Part shown: piece after piece, positions 1 through 5,229 of the stretch | Position numbering within the stretch: position 1 is the stretch's first letter | How the letters are laid out: each line of letters starts with the position of its first letter | NCBI GenBank assembly: GCA_002344625.1 | Contig: DDUE01000067.1 | Coordinates: 1-5,229 of the forward strand | Source: Rhodocyclaceae bacterium UBA2346 | GTDB lineage: Bacteria > Pseudomonadota > Gammaproteobacteria > Burkholderiales > Rhodocyclaceae | Length of the DNA: 5,229 nucleotides | Direction of reading: 5' to 3' | The notes under the pieces: generated by a model | Databases searched by the model: none | What the model was told of the DNA's origin: nothing | Seen by the model: the letters and a program-made list of their open reading frames with translations, nothing else | Program-made: the position numbers and the translations under genes

Positions 1-420
1 GACGTTGAAGAAGAACGGATTGCAATCCGCACCCGCGTACTGGCTGGGGCCGGCATTGGCGCTGACGTAAAAGGTCTCGGACGAGAAGAAGGTCGGACCG
101 ACCGCGAGCATGATGTTGGAAAAAACCACGCCGGTCGCGATGTCCACCTTGTCGCGCTGGACCATGCGCTCGGCGATCTGCTTGGCGGTCTCGGGGTTCT
201 GCGCATCGTCGGCGGTGACCACTTCGGTCGCGAGCCCACCCAGCGTGCCGCCCAGCTGCTTGAGCGCGATGTTGAAGCCGTCGCGAATGTCGACGCCCAG
301 CCCCGCGCCGGGGCCCGACAGGGTCGTGATTATGCCCACCTTGATCGAATCCGCGGCGACGCATGCGCCGCTGGCGCAGATCAGGCTGGTGGCGAGTGCG
401 ACGGTCTTCATGTTGAACAC
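1..420 (-). CDS. ABC transporter periplasmic substrate-binding protein, LivK/Peripla_BP_6-like (partial, C-terminus beyond the window)
   Basis: This gene is cut by the left edge, leaving about 140 N-terminal residues of a protein family usually near 380-400 residues long. The N-terminus is a Sec-type signal peptide: a Lys, a hydrophobic stretch (VALATSLICASGA), then a likely signal peptidase I site around CVAA|DS, so the mature protein should be periplasmic. No lipobox is evident. The mature start IKVGIITTLSGPGAGLG is the first beta strand and ligand loop typical of family 1 (branched-chain amino acid/amide/aromatic) binding proteins. It continues with a helix like GFNIALKQLGG and a segment ADDAQNPETAKQIAERMV, also typical. 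Start choice: GTG at 420 has a GGAGA Shine-Dalgarno 7 nt upstream (428-432), whereas the in-frame ATG at 411 is 16 nt from it. The ATG gives a more conventional signal peptide (MKTVALA). Ligand unknown; the permease and ATPase genes would lie further left. Confidence 0.88.
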   Translation of the reverse strand, partial: MFNMKTVALATSLICASGACVAADSIKVGIITTLSGPGAGLGVDIRDGFNIALKQLGGTLGGLATEVVTADDAQNPETAKQIAERMVQRDKVDIATGVVFSNIMLAVGPTFFSSETFYVSANAGPSQYAGADCNPFFFNV

Positions 421-427
421 GTTTGGG

Positions 428-432
428 TCTCC
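428..432 (-). promoter_or_regulatory. Shine-Dalgarno that favours the GTG start of the ABC binding protein
   Basis: On the minus strand this reads GGAGA. It sits 7 nt before GTG at 420, which is good spacing, and 16 nt before the ATG at 411, which is too far. It is the only clear ribosome-binding motif near this start and argues for GTG initiation, adding three residues (MFN) to the signal peptide. Confidence 0.5.
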
Positions 433-481
433 AGAGGGTAAGGGCGTGAGCGCCGGGCCAGCGAATCTTCTCATGCTGCGG

Positions 482-499
482 CCGGTTTGAGAAAACCGG
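482..499. repeat. Perfect inverted repeat, 7-bp arms with 4-nt spacer, in the divergent intergenic region
   Basis: CCGGTTT (482-488) and AAACCGG (493-499) are exact reverse complements around GAGA. As plus-strand RNA this would be a 7-bp stem closed by a GNRA-type tetraloop; as DNA it could be an operator for a dimeric regulator. It lies 62 bp or more upstream of the ABC-binding-protein start and 87 bp upstream of the MFS ATG. No T-run follows on either strand, so a classic terminator is unlikely. The function is inferred. Confidence 0.5.
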
Positions 500-500
500 T

Positions 501-512
501 CGCCGTACGGCG
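501..512. repeat. Perfect 12-bp palindrome, candidate operator, next to the 482-499 repeat
   Basis: CGCCGTACGGCG is its own reverse complement over all 12 bases. It begins one base after the end of the neighbouring inverted repeat, so the two dyads are stacked between the divergent genes. A gapless palindrome in a divergent promoter gap is a common form of regulator site, but no regulator gene is present in the window and the motif is GC-rich, so chance is possible. Confidence 0.45.
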
Positions 513-585
513 CCGTCTTGGGTGACAATGCACCGCTGCGCGGCCAGGCTGCGAGTTGTTCAACCTCATCGAATCGCCCCTTCCC

Positions 586-1815
586 ATGACCAGTAGAATC
601 CGCCCCAACCCGTGGGTCAGCCTGTTCTTGCCATTCGCGCTCGGCTATTACCTGTCGTACCTGCTGCGCACGGTGAACGCCGTGATCTCGCCGGATCTCA
701 CCCGCGAGTTGTCGCTCTCGGCGGCCGACCTCGGCCTGCTCACCAGTGCCTATTTTCTGACCTTCGGCGTCGCCCAGATTCCGCTCGGGATCGCGCTCGA
801 CCGTTACGGTCCGCGCATGGTCGAGTGCGTGCTGCTGTTGCTGGCCGCGGCGGGCGCGGCGGCGTTTGCGCTCGGCGATTCGCTGGGGCAGCTCGGTCTG
901 GCGCGTGGCCTGATCGGCCTGGGCGTATCGGCATGCCTGATGGCGGGCTTGAAGGGGTTCGCGATGTGGTATCCGCCCGAGCGGCACAGTTCGATGACGG
1001 GCTTTCTGATGGCGGCCGGCGCGCTCGGCGCACTGACCGCGAGCGCGCCGGTCGAAGCTGCGCTGCCCTTGCTCGGTTGGCGGGGCATCTTCTGGGTCAT
1101 CGCCGTGCTCGCGGTCGCGATCGCGGTATTCCTGTTCATGTCGCTTCCGCCGGATGCGCCGCATGGGTCGAACGAATCGCTCGCTGCCACATTGCGCTCG
1201 ATCGGCGGCATATTCGGATCGGCCGGCTTCTGGCGCTTCGCCGCCTCGGCCCTGTTCATTACCGGGGGTTTCATGGCCTTTCAGGGCTTATGGGCGATGC
1301 CATGGTTGATGAACGTGAATGGCCTGTCACGCGCCGCGGCCGCGAACCAGCTCATGGTGCTGAACCTCGGCATGCTGGCCGGCCAACTCGCGATCGGTTT
1401 TCTCGGCACCCGCTTGGCCCGGCGCGGCGTCAGGCCGGTGCATCTGCTGCAGGCAGGGTTTTCGGCGATGCTGCTGGCCGAGTTGATGATTCTGATGGAC
1501 TGGGGGCCGATCGCGCCGGTCTGGTTTGCGTTCGGCCTGCTGGTGTCGGTGAATGCCCAGGCCTATCTCGCCGCTTCGGCCTACTTTCCCCAGTCTGCTT
1601 TCGGGCGCGTGAGCACGGCGGTCAACCTGATGGTGTTCGCCGGCGCCTTTGCGATGCAGTGGGGCCTGGGCGGCATCGTCGACCTGTTGCTTGACGGGGG
1701 CCGGGACATGAGCGCGGCGCTGCGGATCACCTTCGCCGGCCTGCTGGTCGTGCAAGCTGCGAGTCTGCTGCCGATCCTGTTTGGCGGCCGGCGCGCGCAA
1801 ACGACGACGCGCTGA
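586..1815 (+). CDS. Major facilitator superfamily (MFS) permease, substrate unknown
   Basis: Complete inner-membrane secondary transporter of 409 residues, the usual size for a 12-helix MFS protein. Hydrophobic segments are spread along the whole chain: TM1 about 11-35, TM2 about 47-70, then the signature loop GIALDRYGPRMV (68-79), matching MFS motif A (GxLaDRxGxR). TM3-6 extend to about 186, a hydrophilic central loop follows near 188-205, and a second set of helices covers about 215-400. A degenerate motif-A copy, GFLGTRLARRGVRP (271-284), sits at the equivalent place in the C-terminal half. TM1 contains the polar stretch RTVNAVI (28-34), likely near the substrate path. Start: ATG at 586 has no good Shine-Dalgarno; an in-frame TTG at 556 (10 residues longer, AGG 7 nt upstream) is possible, but the extra residues do not look conserved and ATG begins just before TM1. 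An in-frame stop at 523-525 rules out earlier starts. Substrate and direction of transport cannot be read from the sequence. Confidence 0.9.
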   Translation: MTSRIRPNPWVSLFLPFALGYYLSYLLRTVNAVISPDLTRELSLSAADLGLLTSAYFLTFGVAQIPLGIALDRYGPRMVECVLLLLAAAGAAAFALGDSLGQLGLARGLIGLGVSACLMAGLKGFAMWYPPERHSSMTGFLMAAGALGALTASAPVEAALPLLGWRGIFWVIAVLAVAIAVFLFMSLPPDAPHGSNESLAATLRSIGGIFGSAGFWRFAASALFITGGFMAFQGLWAMPWLMNVNGLSRAAAANQLMVLNLGMLAGQLAIGFLGTRLARRGVRPVHLLQAGFSAMLLAELMILMDWGPIAPVWFAFGLLVSVNAQAYLAASAYFPQSAFGRVSTAVNLMVFAGAFAMQWGLGGIVDLLLDGGRDMSAALRITFAGLLVVQAASLLPILFGGRRAQTTTR

Positions 1816-1821
1816 ACGGGG

Positions 1822-1837
1822 GAGGGCGTGCGCCCTC
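1822..1837. terminator. Hairpin between convergent genes, candidate terminator without T-tract
   Basis: GAGGGCG (1822-1828) and CGCCCTC (1831-1837) are exact complements around TG, so it would fold as a 6-bp GC-rich stem with a GTGC loop. It starts 7 nt after the MFS stop codon, where a 3'-end hairpin is expected, and could serve both convergent transcripts. No T-run follows it on the plus strand, so intrinsic termination is uncertain; it may simply protect the mRNA end. Confidence 0.4.
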
Positions 1838-1883
1838 TGCGGTCAGCGCGGCATGCGCACGACCGGAGCCGCGCCCGAGCGCC

Positions 1884-1900
1884 GTTCGCCTCAGGCGAAC
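1884..1900 (-). terminator. Hairpin centred on the flavoprotein stop codon, candidate 3'-end structure
   Basis: GTTCGCC (1884-1890) and GGCGAAC (1894-1900) are exact complements around TCA, which on the minus strand is the TGA stop codon of the flavoprotein gene (1891-1893). In the mRNA, the last two codons and the bases just after the stop would pair, with UGA exactly in the 3-nt loop. No U-run follows. It could stabilise the 3' end or help termination, but because half of it is coding sequence the pairing could be coincidental. Confidence 0.35.
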
Positions 1901-3108
1901 TGCCCCGCCGCATGCCCCGATGACCAGGCCCACTGGAAGTTGAAACCGCCGAGATGGCCGGTGACGTCCATGACCTCGCCGACGAAAAACAGGCCGGGCA
2001 CTTTCGCGGCCTCCATGGTTTTCGATGACAGCTCGCGCGTGTCGACCCCGCCCAGCGTGACTTCGGCCTTGGCGTAGCCCTGGGTGCCCGACGGGATGAT
2101 CCGCCAGTCGCTCAGGGCCGTCGCGATGCGTGCGAGTTCCGCCGGCCTGAACTGGTTGAGCGGGCGCTCCCACCCGTGCAGGGCGCACCAGGCCTGGCTG
2201 AAGCGGCGAGGCAGATGCTCGGCCAGCAGGTTGGCGAGCAGGCCGCGGCCGGCCGCATGCCCGGCCAGCCATTGCGCCGCGTCGAGATCCGGCAGCAGAT
2301 TGATCGAAACCGGCTCCCGCTCGGCGTCATGGGCCTGAGCCTGCCAGTAGCTCGATACCTGCAGGATCGCCGGGCCCGAAAGGCCGCGGTGGGTGATCAG
2401 CATGGCTTCGCGAAAACGCCCGCCGCCGCAATAGGCCTCGACCTCGAGCGATGCGCCCGCGAGGGGTTCGAACAATGCCAGGGTTTCCGGTGGCAGGGTC
2501 AGGGGCACCAGCGCGGCGCGCGGCGGCACCACCTCGAGCCCGAACTGCTCGGCTACCCGGTATCCGAACGGGGTCGCGCCGATCTTCGGGATCGAGAGGC
2601 CGCCGGTGGCGATCACCAGGCTCTCGCAGTCGATGCGCCCGGCGCTGGTATCGAGGGTATGGCGCGCGGCTGGCGCCGCCGATGCCGAAATGCGTGCCAC
2701 CGTGGCCGGCATCGCCCAATGCACGCCGCCCGCTTCGCACTCGGCGCGCAGCATCGCGATGATGTCGGCGGCCGATTCGTCGCAGAAGAGTTGCCCGTGC
2801 GCGCGCTCGTGATACGCGATCCGGTAGCGCTCGACCAGCGCGATGAAATCCTGGGCCGTATAGCGGGCGAGGGCCGAACGCACGAAGTGGGGATTGCCGC
2901 ACAGGAAGTTGTGCGCGGCCACCCGGCGGTTAGTGAAATTGCAGCGGCCGCCTCCCGAGATCCGGATCTTCTCGGCGAGTTTCTCGGCATGATCGATGAG
3001 CAGCACCGAACGGCCGCGCTGGCCGGCCTGCGCTGCGCACATCATGCCGGCCGCGCCGGCGCCGATCACGACGACGTCGTAGCGGCGGTTCGACGAACTG
3101 CCGCTCAA
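1891..3108 (-). CDS. FAD-dependent oxidoreductase of the HI0933/YhiN (BaiN/RdsA-like) family
   Basis: Complete flavoprotein of 405 residues, normal for this family. It opens with a Rossmann dinucleotide fold: DVVVIGAGAAG (11-21) carries the GxGxxG FAD-binding loop, with the acidic end of strand 2 at D39. The family hallmark EKIRISGGGRCNFTN (46-60) follows. ATGG (167-170) is the second FAD-contact motif, and the C-terminal GEVMDVTGHLGGFNFQWAWSSG region (about 377-398) closes over the flavin. Cytosolic; there is no signal peptide. Members are annotated as NAD(P)/FAD-dependent oxidoreductases, but the physiological substrate is mostly unknown, so no gene symbol is given. Start: TTG at 3108, with T3107-G3106-A3105 being the stop of the upstream metY gene, a 4-nt TTGA overlap. 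The Rossmann fold starts at residue 11, so no downstream start is possible, and translational coupling is likely. The stop codon lies inside a perfect hairpin. Confidence 0.92.
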   Translation of the reverse strand: MSGSSSNRRYDVVVIGAGAAGMMCAAQAGQRGRSVLLIDHAEKLAEKIRISGGGRCNFTNRRVAAHNFLCGNPHFVRSALARYTAQDFIALVERYRIAYHERAHGQLFCDESAADIIAMLRAECEAGGVHWAMPATVARISASAAPAARHTLDTSAGRIDCESLVIATGGLSIPKIGATPFGYRVAEQFGLEVVPPRAALVPLTLPPETLALFEPLAGASLEVEAYCGGGRFREAMLITHRGLSGPAILQVSSYWQAQAHDAEREPVSINLLPDLDAAQWLAGHAAGRGLLANLLAEHLPRRFSQAWCALHGWERPLNQFRPAELARIATALSDWRIIPSGTQGYAKAEVTLGGVDTRELSSKTMEAAKVPGLFFVGEVMDVTGHLGGFNFQWAWSSGHAAGQFA

Positions 3109-4376
3109 ACCTTGGCCAGCGCCTGATCGAGGTCGGCGATCAGGTCATCGACGTGTTCGATGCCGATCGACAGCCGGATCATGTCTTCCGAGACACCGGC
3201 CTTGCTCATTTCGGCCGGAGACAATTGGCGATGGGTGGTCGAGGCCGGGTGGCAGGCGAGGGTCTTGCAGTCGCCGATGTTTACCAGCCGGGTGACGAGT
3301 TGCAGCGCATCCTGGAAGCGGGCGCCGCCGGCGCTACCGCCCGCCACGCCGAAATTGAGAATGCCCGAAGCCCGTCCGCCCATGTATTTCGCTACCAGTC
3401 CGTGGTCAGGGTGATCGGCCAGCCCGGCGTAGTTCACCCAGCTCACCTTGGCATGGGACTGCAGGAACTGCGCGATCTTCACCGCGTTGTCGCAGATGCG
3501 GTCCATGCGCAGGGCGAGTGTTTCCACGCCTTGCAGGATCAGGAAGGCGTTGAACGGCGAGATCGCGGCGCCCATGTTGCGCAGCGGCACGACCCGCGCC
3601 CGGCCGATATAGGCGGCGGGGCCGAGCGCCTCGGTGTAGATCACGCCGTGGTAGGACACGTCCGGCTCGTTCAGGCGGCTGAATTTCTGCTTGTGGTCGG
3701 CCCAGGGAAACTTGCCCGAATCGACGATGATGCCGCCGATCGAGTTGCCGTGGCCGCCGAGATACTTGGTGAGCGCGTGCACGACGATGTCGGCGCCATG
3801 CTCGAAAGGCCGGCACAGGTAGGGCGAAGGCACGGTGTTGTCGACGATCAGCGGCACGCCATGGCGATGGGCGATCTCGGCCAGCGGTTCGAAATCGGTG
3901 ATGTTGCCGAGCGGATTGCCCACCGATTCGCAGAACACCGCCTTGGTCCTGGCGTCGATCAGTTTTTCGAACGAAGCCGGGTTGCGATGGTCGGCGAAGC
4001 GCACGTCGATGCCGTATTGCGGCAAGGTATGGGCAAACAGGTTGTAGGTGCCGCCATACAGGGTGCTCGAGGTCACGATGTTGTCGCCGGCCTCGGCGAT
4101 GGTCTGGATCGCGGCGGTGATCGCGGCCATGCCCGACGCCATCGCGAGCGCGGCGATGCCGCCTTCCATCGCGGCGACGCGCTTTTCGAGCACGTCCTGG
4201 GTCGGGTTCATGATGCGGGTGTAGATGTTGCCGGCCACCTTCAGGTCGAACAGGTCGGCACCATGCTGGGTGTCGTCGAAGGCATAGGAGGTGGTCTGAT
4301 AGATCGGTACCGCGACCGCACGGGTGGTGGGGTCGGGGCTGTAGCCGCCGTGAACGGCAAGGGTTTCGATTTTCAT
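3105..4376 (-). CDS. metY: O-acetylhomoserine sulfhydrylase (O-acetylhomoserine aminocarboxypropyltransferase)
   Basis: Cytosolic PLP enzyme of 423 residues, the usual MetY length (cystathionine gamma-synthase family is nearer 380-400). It joins O-acetylhomoserine and sulfide to give homocysteine, a direct sulfhydrylation route to methionine. Landmarks: N-terminal METAL-like opening IETLAVHGGYSPDPTTRAVA (3-22); YTR (52-54), which contacts the PLP phosphate of the neighbouring subunit; SGMAA (81-85) in the phosphate-binding loop; D179 in IVDNT, which pairs with the pyridine nitrogen; K204 in HALTKYLGGHG, the Schiff-base lysine; and HPASTTHRQL (376-385), the substrate-carboxylate region. The insert KQKFSRLNEPDVSYHGVIY (229-247) is typical of MetY rather than MetB/MetC. 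Start: ATG at 4376 has AAGGA 7 nt upstream; an upstream in-frame ATG at 4448 would add 24 unrelated residues and is rejected. First gene of a likely two-gene operon with the flavoprotein. Related activities (O-succinylhomoserine use) cannot be excluded. Confidence 0.95.
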   Translation of the reverse strand: MKIETLAVHGGYSPDPTTRAVAVPIYQTTSYAFDDTQHGADLFDLKVAGNIYTRIMNPTQDVLEKRVAAMEGGIAALAMASGMAAITAAIQTIAEAGDNIVTSSTLYGGTYNLFAHTLPQYGIDVRFADHRNPASFEKLIDARTKAVFCESVGNPLGNITDFEPLAEIAHRHGVPLIVDNTVPSPYLCRPFEHGADIVVHALTKYLGGHGNSIGGIIVDSGKFPWADHKQKFSRLNEPDVSYHGVIYTEALGPAAYIGRARVVPLRNMGAAISPFNAFLILQGVETLALRMDRICDNAVKIAQFLQSHAKVSWVNYAGLADHPDHGLVAKYMGGRASGILNFGVAGGSAGGARFQDALQLVTRLVNIGDCKTLACHPASTTHRQLSPAEMSKAGVSEDMIRLSIGIEHVDDLIADLDQALAKV

Positions 4377-4383
4377 GCACGCG

Positions 4384-4388
4384 TCCTT
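4384..4388 (-). promoter_or_regulatory. Shine-Dalgarno of metY, deciding its start
   Basis: The minus strand reads AAGGA here, 7 nt before ATG at 4376. This sets the metY start at 4376 rather than at the earlier in-frame ATG at 4448, which overlaps the likely promoter. Confidence 0.7.
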
Positions 4389-4437
4389 GGGTGGATGGAG
4401 GGTGGATTCCGCTTGATGCGCCGGTTGAAGCCCGCGA

Positions 4438-4443
4438 AGTATA
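4438..4443 (-). promoter_or_regulatory. Candidate -10 element for metY (TATACT)
   Basis: The minus strand reads TATACT, 5 of 6 matches to TATAAT, about 60 nt upstream of the metY ATG. It is one of only two AT-rich hexamers in a GC-rich gap. No convincing -35 box lies 16-18 bp upstream (minus-strand CCATGC region), so activator help may be needed. The leader would be short, too short for a SAM- or cobalamin-type riboswitch. Confidence 0.4.
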
Positions 4444-4479
4444 CCCACTCCGGCGCCCCCGCATGGTGCGAGCGTGTAC

Positions 4480-4496
4480 CGGCGCCTGGCGCGCCG
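4480..4496. repeat. Inverted repeat just upstream of the parA -10 element
   Basis: CGGCGC (4480-4485) and GCGCCG (4491-4496) are exact complements around CTGGC. The dyad ends 2 bp before the extended -10 of the ParA gene, where a bound repressor would block RNA polymerase. ParA proteins often autoregulate, but a short ParA without a DNA-binding domain would need a partner. The GC-rich composition means chance is plausible. Confidence 0.3.
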
Positions 4497-4497
4497 C

Positions 4498-4506
4498 TGG
4501 TATATT
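4498..4506 (+). promoter_or_regulatory. Candidate extended -10 promoter for the ParA gene (TGGTATATT)
   Basis: TGG followed by TATATT fits an extended -10 (TGnTATAAT, one mismatch in the hexamer). It is about 36 nt upstream of the ParA start at 4543. There is no -35 match at 16-18 bp, which extended -10 promoters can tolerate. It is back-to-back with the metY promoter candidate, about 55 bp away on the other strand. Confidence 0.45.
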
Positions 4507-4542
4507 CACACGCTTCCGAGGCCAACACGAATCAGGGGTGGG

Positions 4543-5229
4543 ATGATGAAACGCAGCAGGCTGGTTGCATTGATCTCGCAAAAGGGCGGGGCGGGCAAGA
4601 CAACCATCACCATGCAGCTTGCCGCCGGGCTGGCCGCACGCGGATTCGCGGTGGCGATCGCCGATCTCGATCCGCAGGAAAGCGCATTGCGCTGGTCGGA
4701 GTCCGCCGCGCCCGAAAAACCGTTCCCGGCGGCGGTGGCACGGGTCGCGGGTGACGTGGGCGTCTTGCGCACCCAGCTCAAGGTGCTCGGGCAAAAGCGC
4801 GATTTCGTGCTGCTCGATTGTCCTCCGTCGATCGAGCACCCCCATTCCGACGGGGCGCTCGAGCTGGTCGACCTGGCCCTGGTGCCGGTGGTGCCGAGTC
4901 CCCCCGATCTATGGTCGGCACGCGCGATGGAGCGCTTCATCCTGAGCCGCATGGGCACGCGCAAGGGGCTTGGCGGGGCGCTCCTGCCCAACCGGGTACA
5001 GCGTACCGCGCTATCCGGCTCGGTGCTGGAGGTGATGCGCGACTTCAGCCTGCCGGTGATCGGTGCCGCGCTGACGCAGCGCAATGCCTATGCGCAGAGT
5101 GCGGTGTTCGGGGGTTCGGTGTTCCAGATGGGCAAGGTGGCCCAGGCGGCGCAGGACGAGGTCGATCGGCTGGCGGGGGGGGGGGGCGGGGTGGAGAGCG
5201 GGAGGAGGGCGGGGGGGGGGAGGGGGGAG
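4543..5229 (+). CDS. ParA/MinD-family P-loop ATPase, short form (3' end uncertain, runs off the window)
   Basis: The frame stays open from ATG 4543 to the right edge (229 codons), but only about the first 211 residues look like genuine protein. It is a cytosolic, nucleotide-dependent dimeric ATPase of the type that positions plasmids, chromosomes or protein cargo on the nucleoid. Motifs: deviant Walker A KGGAGKTT (14-21) with the signature Lys14 and P-loop Lys19; DLDPQES (41-47), the switch I/A' motif; FVLLDCPPS (88-96), Walker B with D92; and the PVVPSPPDLWSA stretch (115-126) typical of ParA. No helix-turn-helix precedes the P-loop, so it resembles small (type Ib/ParF-like or orphan) ParAs of about 210 residues. 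Start: two tandem ATGs (4543, 4546); AGGGG at 4534-4538 is 4 or 7 nt away, so 4546 is equally possible. No parB is seen downstream within the window, so the cargo is unknown. After residue 211 the coding sequence dissolves into a G-rich tail that is probably artefactual, and the real stop is probably near there. Confidence 0.88.
   Translation, partial: MMKRSRLVALISQKGGAGKTTITMQLAAGLAARGFAVAIADLDPQESALRWSESAAPEKPFPAAVARVAGDVGVLRTQLKVLGQKRDFVLLDCPPSIEHPHSDGALELVDLALVPVVPSPPDLWSARAMERFILSRMGTRKGLGGALLPNRVQRTALSGSVLEVMRDFSLPVIGAALTQRNAYAQSAVFGGSVFQMGKVAQAAQDEVDRLAGGGGGVESGRRAGGGRGE
5175..5229. other. G-rich low-complexity tail, probable sequencing or contig-end artefact
   Basis: Of these 55 bases, 45 are G, 6 A, 3 C and 1 T, including runs of 12 G (5175-5186) and 10 G (5211-5220). 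The preceding sequence is ordinary GC-rich coding DNA with balanced G and C. The change occurs abruptly within the last helix of the ParA protein, which would then end in Gly/Arg/Glu repeats unlike any ParA. Poly-G is a known error of two-colour sequencing chemistry, where no signal is read as G. A genuine G-quadruplex-forming tract is the alternative. Confidence 0.75.

Noticed and set aside
385..392. GCTGGTGG, identical to the E. coli Chi sequence
   Set aside because: A single 8-mer in GC-rich coding DNA is expected by chance, and this Chi sequence is not established for betaproteobacteria.
445..460. Sigma-54-like TGGCCCG-N4 sequence upstream of the ABC binding protein
   Set aside because: The GC half of the -12 element does not match the consensus, so the resemblance is only partial.
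612..1694. A 360-codon open frame in another reading frame of the MFS gene
   Set aside because: It lies entirely within the MFS coding region, is Arg/Gly/Ala rich with no membrane helices or motifs, and is a typical shadow in GC-rich DNA.
2176..3126. A 316-codon plus-strand open frame antisense to the flavoprotein
   Set aside because: It is an antisense shadow of a well-supported family member; its composition (Arg, Gly, Ala, His) carries no domain signal.
4377..4437. Possible methionine-related riboswitch in the metY leader
   Set aside because: The leader after the likely promoter is only about 60 nt and shows no conserved multi-stem structure that I can recognise.
4377..4448. A 24-residue N-terminal extension of metY starting at ATG 4448
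   Set aside because: The ATG at 4376 has a good Shine-Dalgarno and starts exactly where family members do; the extension overlaps the -10 candidate and has no family resemblance.
3153..4754. A 533-codon open frame on the plus strand, antisense to metY and running into the ParA gene
   Set aside because: Its protein is low in recognisable domains and rich in Gly, Arg, Val, Asp and His as expected from reading GC-rich coding DNA backwards. It covers metY, an intergenic promoter region and part of ParA in the wrong frame, all better explained by the real genes.

Overview
This GC-rich window reads as ordinary chromosomal DNA from a betaproteobacterium. The gene families and the GC-biased third positions would fit the Rhodocyclales (Azoarcus/Thauera-like), but that placement is inferred from style, not from a database match. 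It holds five protein-coding genes, packed tightly. Two of them run off the window edges. There are no rRNA or tRNA genes, insertion sequences, CRISPR arrays or riboswitches that I can support.

Layout. (1) On the minus strand at the left edge lies the N-terminal third or so of a periplasmic substrate-binding protein of a branched-chain-amino-acid-type (LivK-like) ABC transporter, with a signal peptide. (2) A divergent intergenic region of about 165 bp carries two adjacent perfect inverted repeats. (3) Reading right from it is a complete MFS permease of unknown substrate. (4) A convergent gap of 75 bp holds one hairpin, and a second hairpin straddles the stop codon of the next gene. (5) Two minus-strand genes form a probable operon: metY-type O-acetylhomoserine sulfhydrylase, followed by an HI0933/YhiN (BaiN/RdsA-like) FAD-dependent oxidoreductase. 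Their stop and start codons overlap by 4 nt (TTGA). (6) A second divergent intergenic region of about 165 bp contains back-to-back promoter candidates. (7) A short ParA-family ATPase reads to the right edge.

How the genes fit together. The ABC binding protein and the MFS permease share a regulatory gap and are both about solute transport. metY and the flavoprotein are probably co-transcribed and translationally coupled, linking sulfide assimilation into homocysteine with a redox enzyme of undefined substrate. The ParA ATPase is a separate divergent unit; no ParB or cargo partner is visible.

The last ~55 bases are almost pure G (45 of 55) and look like a sequencing or contig-end artefact rather than genome. 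I found no convincing new biological system. The points most worth checking are the paired palindromes between the first two genes, the hairpin centred on the flavoprotein stop codon, the TTGA coupling, and the suspect 3' end.
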